From assembly GCA_963830485.1 (NCBI GenBank), contig CAWHNE010000026.1:62001-126000 (forward strand): a stretch of DNA of 64,000 nt. Direction: 5' to 3'. A program made the translations under genes and the position numbers. How positions within the stretch are numbered: position 1 is the stretch's first letter; each line of letters starts with the position of its first letter. Below the pieces are notes generated by a model that did no database searches, was not told the origin of the DNA, and saw nothing but the letters and a program-made list of their open reading frames with translations. Positions 57,206 to 64,000 of this stretch are shown in pieces. Origin of the DNA: CAIWHR01 sp963830485. GTDB lineage: Bacteria; Pseudomonadota; Gammaproteobacteria; Burkholderiales; Casimicrobiaceae.

Positions 57206-57671
57206 AGAAACAGAAACGACCCGACAGATCAGAACTACTGCAGTTACACACAGCTTTTTTTTGCGACGGCCTCCCTGGCCGACTTCCGACGCTTCGAAAC
57301 CTTGTGCACCACTACCTGATCCAACGACGTTGTCTCGTACCAACCCATCACCGGTGCGACCCAGGCCGGGGCGCCCATTATGACGACAGCATACCATGCC
57401 AATAGCATAATTGGCGAGGGCCGTCTACTCCTTGCGGCAGATCAACGAACCGATCGGGGGAGGGAGACGCAGTGCAAGAGCGCCCTGCCGTCGCGCCGGC
57501 GTGGGCTACAGGCGCGGCTCGAGGCGGCATCGAGACGGGCGCTCGAACGCGCAAAAGGCCGATCGCCGCGGGGAATGACCGGACGTGCGGGTTCCCGTCC
57601 AGGACAACGCAAGCGGGGATCCGGGGCGCCGGGCTAGCCCCGGTGCCCGAGCCGCGCACCGCGGCGCGGCT
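57206..57671. other. Leader/promoter region between PKD gene and sugar operon
   Basis: No gene seen. On the minus strand TATGCTATTGGCATG (57409-57395) resembles TATGCTCTCGGCATA at 50401-50415 in the peptidase promoter; it overlaps the inverted repeat GCCAAT-AGCATA-ATTGGC. An A-run (57254-57261 minus strand) precedes the riboswitch. Confidence 0.4.
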
Positions 57672-58827
57672 TTATGACAGGGCCGATCCGCCTACGTCGC
57701 GCTCGCCATGCGGGGCCGCTCGAGGCTTCCGGACGCGAGGTCTCCTGATCGCCCGCGCGACCTCCTCGCTTTGGGCTTCCGTCAGTTCCGGAAACATCGG
57801 AAGCGACAGCACTTCGTTCGCAGCCCGCTCGGAGTGTGGGAACTGTCCAGACTTGTAGCCCAGGTCCGAGAACGCCGGAAGCAAGTGCACCGGAATCGGA
57901 TAGTGAATTCCCGTCTGGATACCTTGCGCGTTCAGCGTCTCCTGCCATGTTTCGCGCTGGCCGGTCCGGACGGCGTAGACGTGATAGACGTGACGCGCGT
58001 AGGACATGGCCGGCGGAGTGACCACGCCACTGCCGGCCAGGAGTCGGTCGTACCGTGCGGCTGCCGCGCGGCGCGCCTCGGTCCACGCTTCGAGGTGGCG
58101 CAGCTTGACTCGCAGCACGGCGCCCTGAATCCCCTCGAGCCGGTAGTTGTAGCCCTTGAGCACGTGCTGATACTTCCTCTCGGCGCCCCAGTCGCGCAGC
58201 ATGCGAATCGTGCGTGCGTAATCCGCATTGTTCGTGACCACCATGCCGCCTTCGCCATAGGCGCCGAGGTTCTTGCCGGGATAGAAGCTGAAGCAGCCCA
58301 TGTCGCCCATGCTTCCGGCGCGGCGTCCCTTGTACTCCGCGCCGTGCGCCTGGCACGCATCCTCGATGACGACGAGGCCGCGCCGCTTGGCGATTTCCAG
58401 CAACGGGTCCATGTCCGCCGGCTGGCCGTACAGATGCACCGGAATGATCGCCTTCGTGCGCTCGGTGATCGCGGCCTCGATCGCCGCGACGTCGATGGTG
58501 AACGACCGCGGATCGATGTCGACGAAGACGGGCGTCGCACCGGTGTAGCAGATCGCCGACACGGTCGCGACGAACGTGAAAGGAACGGTGATGACTTCGT
58601 CGCCGGGCCCGATGTTCGCCGCGAGCAGCGCAAGATGCAGTGCGCTCGTCCCCGTGTTCACGCCGATGCCCTGACTCGGTCCGGCAATAGGCGGAGAACT
58701 CCTTCTCGAATGCGGCGACCTCGCTGCCGAGCGTGAACTGGCAGCTGTCCAGAACGCCCTGTATCGCCGCGTTGACCTCGGTCTTGATCGAGGCGTATTG
58801 CGCCTTGAGATCGACAAATGGAATCAC
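57672..58827 (-). CDS. DegT/DnrJ/EryC1 aminotransferase, WbpE/WlbC-like, frameshifted
   Basis: About 384 residues. MIPFVDLKAQYASIKTEVNAAI start; after a break near 58678, GIGVNTGTSALHLALLAANIGPGDEVITVPFTFVATVSAI, IEDACQAHGAEYKG and the PLP lysine in SFYPGKNLGAYGEGG. It converts a UDP-3-keto-sugar to the 3-amino sugar. It overlaps the upstream oxidoreductase as ATGA; together with the acetyltransferase this is the WbpB-D-E set. Confidence 0.87.
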
Positions 58828-59852
58828 GATGGCTTCCCCTTATGTTGCACGTACACGGTCTCGCCCTTCCCGCGCATCGAACTGGTTGCGGCTTCGATCA
58901 ATTCAACGACCCGCAGGCCGAGTTGCCCGTCGGTTTCCGGCACCTTGTCATGCTCGATGCAGTCGACGAAATGCTCGGCTTCCATGCTCAACGCTTCGGT
59001 CCCCACCAGCTTGGGCGCCCACATGTCGCCCGTCCGGTAACCCACGCGCATCTCGTGAATCTGTTGCGGGTCGTCGGTAAAGCTGACGCCCTTGTCGTAG
59101 ACCTTGATCTTCTCGCTCGGCGCAAGGTCATCGTAGATGATCATCTTCTTGCTCCCGCCGACCAGAATCTGGCGAACCTTGACCGGCGCCAGCCAGCTCA
59201 CGTTCGCATGAGCGATCGGCCCCGACGAATAGAACAGCGTGATGTACGCCAGGTTCTCCGGAGTGCCGGGAAAGTGGTTGGTGCCGCTCGCCGACACGGC
59301 GGCTGGATGTTCGCCCAGCAGATAGTCGAGAATGGAAAAATCGTGCACGGCCAGGTCGGAGATCACGCTGACATCGCGCTGGAACAGGCCGAGATTTACA
59401 CGCACCGAGTCGTAGTAATACACCCGACCGAGCTCGCCGCTCTTGATGATTTCCCTCATCCGGCGGACGGCGCCCGTGTAGATGAACGTGTGATCGACGA
59501 TCAGCGTCCGCTTGCGCCGCTCGGCCTCGTCGATCAGCTTGCGCGCCTGCAGGGACGTTTCGGCCATCGGCTTTTCGAGCCACAGATGCTTGCCGGCCTT
59601 GAGCGCCGCCATCCCGAGCTCGAAGTGGGTAGCGACCGGTGTCGCCACGGCGATGGCGTCGATCGCGGGATCGCGCAGCAGATCCTGGAAGTCGGACGTG
59701 GTCTTGACCGCCGGGTAGCGCCGCTGAACGATCTCGAGCTTCTTCGGATCGAGATCCGCGACCGCTGCGACCGCGGCGCCTGGCGTCTCCGCGAAGTTTC
59801 TGACCAGATTGGGGCCCCAGTAGCCATAGCCGATTACGCCGATCTTGATCAT
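58824..59852 (-). CDS. wlbA: Gfo/Idh/MocA oxidoreductase, UDP-GlcNAcA 3-dehydrogenase-like (WbpB/WlbA)
   Basis: 342 residues. IKIGVIGYGYWGPNLVRNFAETPG, KHLWLEKPMAETS (catalytic Lys), VDHTFIYTGAVRRM and SDLAVHDFSILDYLLGEHP are typical of WbpB/WlbA. It oxidises C3 of UDP-N-acetylglucosaminuronate. The ATG at 59852 is used; the open frame continues upstream without coding character. Intact. Confidence 0.87.
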   Translation of the reverse strand: MIKIGVIGYGYWGPNLVRNFAETPGAAVAAVADLDPKKLEIVQRRYPAVKTTSDFQDLLRDPAIDAIAVATPVATHFELGMAALKAGKHLWLEKPMAETSLQARKLIDEAERRKRTLIVDHTFIYTGAVRRMREIIKSGELGRVYYYDSVRVNLGLFQRDVSVISDLAVHDFSILDYLLGEHPAAVSASGTNHFPGTPENLAYITLFYSSGPIAHANVSWLAPVKVRQILVGGSKKMIIYDDLAPSEKIKVYDKGVSFTDDPQQIHEMRVGYRTGDMWAPKLVGTEALSMEAEHFVDCIEHDKVPETDGQLGLRVVELIEAATSSMRGKGETVYVQHKGKPS

Positions 59853-59941
59853 TGAGCTCTTCGCGTTGGATGGGGGTGTTTTGGTCACGATGAATGAATC
59901 GCGTGGACAGACAGGCTTTCGGAGCACGAATGCGTCGGGTT

Positions 59942-60421
59942 TCACCGGCGCGTGCGCGTATCTCCGATGACGCGCGCGGGCACGCCGGCGACGATTGCAA
60001 AATCCGGAACGTCTTTGTTGACCACCGCGCCCGCGCCGATCAGCGCCCCCTCGCCGATCGTGACCCCACAAATGATGGTCGCATTGGAACCGATCGATGC
60101 CGCACGTCTCACGCGCGTTGCCTCGACCTTCCAGTCGGCCTCGGTCTGCAGACCACCATCGGCCTTGGTCGCACGCGGATATCGATCGTTCGTGAACATG
60201 ACGCCGTGGCCGACGAAAACCTCGTCTTCGATGACCACGCCCTCGCAAATGAATGAATGCGAGGAGATCTTGCACCGTGCTCCGACCCGCGATTTCTTCT
60301 GAATCTCGACGAACGCCCCGATCTTGGTTCCCTCGCCGATTGTACAACCGTACAGATTGACGAGCGACGGGTGCGGAATACTGACGTTCGTGCCGAGCGA
60401 AACAGTTTCGGAAATGGGCAT
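59942..60421 (-). CDS. wbpD: Left-handed beta-helix N-acetyltransferase, WbpD/WlbB-like
   Basis: 159 residues from the ATG at 60421 (six codons further upstream is another start). Hexapeptide repeats run through the protein (LGTNVSIPHPSLVNLYGCTIGEGTKIGAFVEIQ; CEGVVIEDEVFVGHGVMFTND; ICGVTIGEGALIGAGAVVNKDVPDFAIVAGVPARVIG). WbpD-type enzymes acetylate the 3-amino group of the UDP sugar acid. First gene of the three-gene operon. Confidence 0.88.
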   Translation of the reverse strand: MPISETVSLGTNVSIPHPSLVNLYGCTIGEGTKIGAFVEIQKKSRVGARCKISSHSFICEGVVIEDEVFVGHGVMFTNDRYPRATKADGGLQTEADWKVEATRVRRAASIGSNATIICGVTIGEGALIGAGAVVNKDVPDFAIVAGVPARVIGDTRTRR

Positions 60422-60969
60422 CGAAAATTCTCGGGTCAAGGCCGACTCATTCGGGGCGCACCGTCAAACGAGCCCCTCTGCGCCGGGTCGCAAGATCGAA
60501 ACGGCGGTCTGCCGCATCGCTTCGCGTCAATGATAGTCGAGCTTTGAATTCGCGTCCCACCGTTGTTGCATTGGACGACGAGTGGCGAGGCGGAGCTAAG
60601 GAGATCGGAGCGAAGCGGATGTGCGGCAAATTGTGCGATACAACGGACGGCTACCGCCACCGTGCATCCGCACCGAATGGCAATCCTGGTGCACGCAAGC
60701 GAAAAGGCAATCGTGATCGCACGTACGAGTCGTTCGTTCGACGGAGCCACGCCACTGAAACCGTCGAGCGGACATCAGTCAACCGGCACGACGCGCCGCC
60801 GACCATCGTCGAAGATGATCAGTAACGGTAGGTGTAACAACACCCGCTCGCGCGGACTCGAGTGCGAAGATCCTGGCTGCCGCGCGGAATCCGGCCAATC
60901 AGCCGGGCAGCGGAAACGATGGCCGACCCCGAGTCGTCCGCAACGGACTCGGGCGTGGTGCGTCGCCGA
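60422..60969. other. Gene-free interval upstream of the sugar operon
   Basis: About 550 bp with lower GC than its surroundings and no gene I would support. The wbpD promoter should lie in the part next to 60440. No terminator is obvious after the second PKD gene at 60970. Confidence 0.4.
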
Positions 60970-62507
60970 TCAGTGGAACTTGCCGAGCATGGGCAGGTCG
61001 CCGGCCGCGCCGTAGCCGAAGATCACGTCCGCCACGCCGTCGCGCTTCGTGCTCACGTACCAGATGCCGTCCCGGAACAGGCACAGATCCGCCTTGCCGT
61101 CGCCGTTCCAGTCGAACAGCAGCGGAATGTCCTGCGCCATCCCGCCGAACACCACCGTCATGTCGGCCGTGCCGTTGCGGTTCGTGTCGATGTACCAGAT
61201 CCCGTTGCGGTAGATCGCGAGGTCGGCCATGCCGTCACCGTTGACATCGCCCGCCAGCGGAATGTCGCCGGGCACCCCGCCGAACATGTAGGTCAAGTTG
61301 GCCGACCCGCTGAGATCCGTGTCCACGTACCAGATGCCGGCCCGGTAGATGACGATGTCGTCCAGCTGGCCCGGACCGGAGAAATTCGCCGTCAGCGGAA
61401 TGTCGCCGGGCACCCCACCGAAGGGCACGACCGAGTCGGTCACCCCGTCGCGGTTCGTGTCGATGTTCCACATCCCGTTGCGGTAGACGATCAGGCTCGA
61501 CTTGCCGCCGGGGGCGATGTATGCCCACCAGCGGCACGTCGCCCGCCACGCCGTACTGGATCTGCGCATCGGGCAGCGTGATCGAAGTTGTAGTCCAGCA
61601 GGTAGCGGTAGGGCGGTTGCACTGCCCCAGCGGTCTTCCGGTACAGGCCGACATCCGGCAGCGAGACCACCGAGACGTAGTTGCTACGCGTTTGCGTGTT
61701 GCTGCCGCCCGGTCCGGTGACCGTCAGGGCCACCGAGTACGTTCCCGGGAGTCAAGTAGACGTGGCTCGGAGTCGCGATCGTGCTCGTGCCGCCGTCACC
61801 GAAGGTCCAGGCGTAGCCGGTGATCGATCCGGTCGAGGTGTTGCTGAAGATCACCGTCAGCGGCGCCGTCCCGGCGGTCGGGCTACCAGTGAACTGCGCG
61901 ACCGGCGGCGGCGGCGGCGGTGGACACCACGATGTAATTGGTGCGCGTCTGCGTATTGCTGCCGCCGGGACCGGTGACCGTGAGTTTCACCGTATAGGTT
62001 CCCGCCGCCGCGTACACGTGGCTCGGGGCCGCGGCGGTGCTGGTGCCGCCGTCGCCGAACGTCCAGGCATAGCTGGTGATCGTTCCGGACGACGTGTTGC
62101 TGAAGTTCACCGTCAGCGGGAAGGTGCCTGAGGTCGGGGTGCCCGTGAACTGCGCGACCGGCACGCTGTACGGCACCGTCGTGCCGACGTCGTTCGAGAA
62201 TCCACTCTCCGTATATCCGGCGGCATAGGCCGTGACAACAAAGTGATACGTCGCCCCTTCCGTCAATCCCGTGACGGTGTAGGTCGTCGTGTTGCCGACG
62301 TCGATCTGCGACGGATAGTTGCCGACGGAGGGCCCGTAGTAGATCTTGTAGCCAGTCGCCGGGGGGCTCACTACCGGATCCCAGGCCAAATTCACCCCGG
62401 CAGCAAGAGCAGGCGCCGCTACGACCAACAACAACAGGCGACAGTCCGAGTGACCGCGCCAGAGGGGCCCATCGTCTCAAGCCGCTGCGCGAAGATACGT
62501 CGGCCAT
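60970..62507 (-). CDS. Secreted FN3/PKD protein with FG-GAP-like C-terminus, smaller paralogue, frameshifted
   Basis: About 512 residues: signal (about 62410-62507, frame break near 62435), FN3 domain nearly the same as in the large paralogue, two PKD units, LGLYRK-like linker (DVGLYRKTAGAVQPPYRYLLDYNFDH) and five FG-GAP-like units ending in AAGDLPMLGKFH. Frame breaks near 61920, 61750, 61580 and 61520. The C-terminal 230 residues are nearly the same as those of the large protein. The ATG at 62507 has GGAGGCACG upstream. Confidence 0.8.
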
Positions 62508-62553
62508 CGTGCCTCCATCAACTTGCCGCCAAGAGGCACCAAGCCCATTCCTT

Positions 62554-62645
62554 GGCAACCAGGCTGCCCTGTCCCGTTATGGGGATTTAGGCCCTCGGCT
62601 TTGCGTCCCACCCTTTCGAGTGGTTTGCCTTTTTCAGAAGCAGAA
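62554..62645 (-). promoter_or_regulatory. Cyclic-di-GMP-I (GEMM) riboswitch upstream of the small PKD protein
   Basis: Same elements as the copy at 57124: AAAAAGGCAAACC, CUCGAAAGGG hairpin, GGGACGCAAAGCC, GGCCUAAAU and GGGCAGCCUGGU. Base changes keep the pairing: the P2 stem reads ACCACUC/GGGUGGG here and ACCGCUC/GGGCGGG in the first copy. The anti-Shine-Dalgarno GTGCCTC (62533-62539) and its partner GAGGCAC (62509-62515) are kept as well. Confidence 0.9.
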
Positions 62646-62722
62646 AACCCGACAGAGTACGCACCAGTAGTTGCGACGCGAGCCATCAAGTCCATGTAAT
62701 GACCCAGCGGTTTCTGCTCAGG

Positions 62723-63545
62723 TCAGGCTGCTAATGCGTAGGTTGCCGCCGGCGTTTTCATGCCCAGTGCTTGATGCGGGCGGCGGTGGTTGTAGAAGCT
62801 GATCCAGTCGCCGATCACGCGACTGGCGTGCTGCAGGGTCTCGAACCGATGCCGGTGCACGCACTGCTCCTTCAAGGTCCGGATGACCCGTTCCACCATG
62901 CCGTTCTGCTCGGGCGTGTGCGGCGTGATGAACTCCTGGCGCAGGCCGTAGCTGCGCACCAGTGCGGTGTAGCTGCGACTGGTGAAGACCAGGCCGTTGT
63001 CGCTGCGCAGCAGGAATGGGGTCGGCACCCGTCCCAAGCGTGCCGTAGCGGGCAATCAGTGCCTGCTCCAGCGCCGACTCGGCCGTCTTGGCCTTGCCGG
63101 AACGGGACAGGTGCCACCCCAGCAGCTCTCGGGTATGGCAATCGATCACCAGCGCCAAGGTGGTCCAGTGGTCCCGCCCGGTCCAGATTCGGCACAGGTC
63201 GGTCGCCCACCGCTCGTTCGGCGCCTGCGCGACCGAGGGCAGCGCCTGGACCCGCGGTCGAAAGCCGACCGGGCGCTTCTTCACCTGCCAGCCCTTGAGC
63301 TGGAAGATCCGTTGCACCGTGTTCTTGTTGAAGTCGAGCAGGTGCGCCACGGTGCGATAGCCGAAGGCCGGGTTCTCCTCGATCATCGCCTTGATCGGCT
63401 CGGCGAACCGAGCATCGACCTTCGGCGCCGCTTTGGTCGGCTGGTAGTACACCGTGCGCCGCGGCACGGCGAACCACTGGCACAGCTTGCTGATCGGGAC
63501 GTGAATGCCGTCGGCTTTGAGTCCCTGGCGGATCGTCTCGATCAT
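62723..63545 (-). CDS. IS3-family transposase OrfB (DDE integrase core), frameshifted
   Basis: About 273 residues. HTH-type N-terminus (MIETIRQGLKADGIHVPISKLCQW), then the DDE triad: WATDLCRIWTG (Asp), LLRSDNGLVFTS (Asp) and EQNGMVERVIRTLK (Glu). A break near 63040, probably one extra base, separates the second Asp from the first. Start ATG at 63545 overlaps the orfA stop as ATGA rather than by the slippery sites used in many IS3 members. Confidence 0.87.
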
Positions 63546-63856
63546 TTCTCGTCCTCGCCCAGCAGGGACTGCAATTTTTTTCGGGCACGCAGCTCCAGCA
63601 TCGCCTCGCCGTACGCTTCCTGGAGTTCCTTGAGCTGCCGCTCGTATTCCTCGCGGACCTCCAGGGGCTTGGTGCGCAGGGCGTTCTCCATCCCGCGCTT
63701 GCCTTCCTCCACCCATTCCTCGATCTCCGAGGGCGTTATGTCGAAGGATCGACTCGCCTCGGCCACCGTCGTCTTGCCCTGGATGATTTCCAGTACCAGC
63801 GCCGCCTTGCGCCGCGCCGTCCACCGCTTGATGTCTTCTTCCATCACTGCGCTCAT
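63542..63856 (-). CDS. IS3-family transposase OrfA (helix-turn-helix)
   Basis: 104 residues. IKRWTARRKAALVLEIIQGKTTVAEASRSFDITPSEIEEWVEEG is the DNA-binding HTH, followed by a coiled-coil (EVREEYERQLKELQEAYGEAMLELRARKKL) used for multimer formation with OrfB. Intact. Confidence 0.88.
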   Translation of the reverse strand: MSAVMEEDIKRWTARRKAALVLEIIQGKTTVAEASRSFDITPSEIEEWVEEGKRGMENALRTKPLEVREEYERQLKELQEAYGEAMLELRARKKLQSLLGEDEK

Positions 63857-64000
63857 GTCATGACCCCTTCGAAATTATGACTTGAGCAGGAAATCAGTGG
63901 GTCATTACACATCCAGGCGCGGCGATCGTCTGGTAACGACCCTCTCCCGCAGATCGAGCTACGCCGGAAGCTGTCATTGAAACCGATGGGAGCCGCCATC

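Larger units (their letters stand above)
62695..63909 (-). mobile_element. IS3-family insertion sequence, complete
   Basis: About 1215 bp bounded by imperfect inverted repeats of some 32 bp (outer TGTAATGACCCA at both ends, inner CTGCTCA-GTCA). It carries orfA and orfB in the minus direction. I cannot find a clear target duplication; flanks read CCA on the left and CAT on the right. It lies 49 bp from the second riboswitch. Confidence 0.88.

Noticed and set aside
60436..60750. Possible small gene on the minus strand before the sugar operon
   Set aside because: No ribosome site, no family text, atypical composition with many cysteines; overlaps the wbpD promoter region.

Overview
The window is a GC-rich stretch of chromosome that looks like a soil or freshwater betaproteobacterium, probably Burkholderiales. 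This rests on Bug-family (TctC) binding proteins, TRAP transporters, a VanAB-like demethylase, a protocatechuate 4,5-cleavage operon and LysR-type control. No species can be named from the sequence alone. Many genes carry single-base frame breaks. Almost all look like +1 insertions, and the reading resumes perfectly conserved protein in the next frame. I therefore annotate those genes at full span as 'frameshifted' and treat the breaks as probable sequence errors unless stated otherwise.

Layout. 1-5.7 kb: two patatin-like lipases (one cut by the window edge), a chimeric IS91/hemerythrin remnant, a DUF4105 membrane protein and a hemerythrin. 5.7-19.3 kb (minus strand): one long aromatic-acid operon. 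Reading downstream from 19.3 kb it holds ligK, ligI, ligA/ligB, ligC, a second ligA/ligB pair, ligJ, an alpha/beta hydrolase, VanB- and VanA-like subunits and a five-gene branched-chain-type ABC transporter (livK-H-M-G-F). Together these could import an aromatic acid, demethylate vanillate to protocatechuate and degrade it to pyruvate and oxaloacetate. 19.3-21.5 kb: a LysR regulator, a binding protein without a signal peptide, and two identical-architecture LysR boxes. 21.5-35.5 kb: a membrane spermidine-synthase-like protein, a DUF1932 dehydrogenase, a ModA-like protein, a large FAD/Fe-S oxidase diverging from a class V aminotransferase, then a TRAP transporter, an enoyl-CoA hydratase and a class III CoA-transferase.

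35.5-40.1 kb: a small islet between a sequence resembling the 3' end of tRNA-Phe and the intact tRNA-Phe gene. It holds a MalT/BTAD-type regulator truncated at its DNA-binding domain, two divergent structured leaders with a sequestered ribosome binding site, and a secreted protein of unknown function. 40.1-50.2 kb: alpha/beta hydrolase, TctC, Ldh-family dehydrogenase, IlvD/Edd dehydratase, S1C-like protease, a second spermidine-synthase-like membrane protein, and an mtnA-class II aldolase pair (DHAP shunt).

50.2-62.7 kb is the most interesting part. It contains a secreted M11-type metallopeptidase behind a good sigma-54 promoter, and two secreted fibronectin-III/PKD proteins, each preceded by a cyclic-di-GMP-I riboswitch. 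All three share the same C-terminal FG-GAP/VCBS-like repeat domain. Between them lies a three-gene UDP-diacetamido-glucuronate sugar operon. This reads as a surface or biofilm module under c-di-GMP and sigma-54 control. The window ends with a complete IS3-family element inserted about 50 bp upstream of the second riboswitch.
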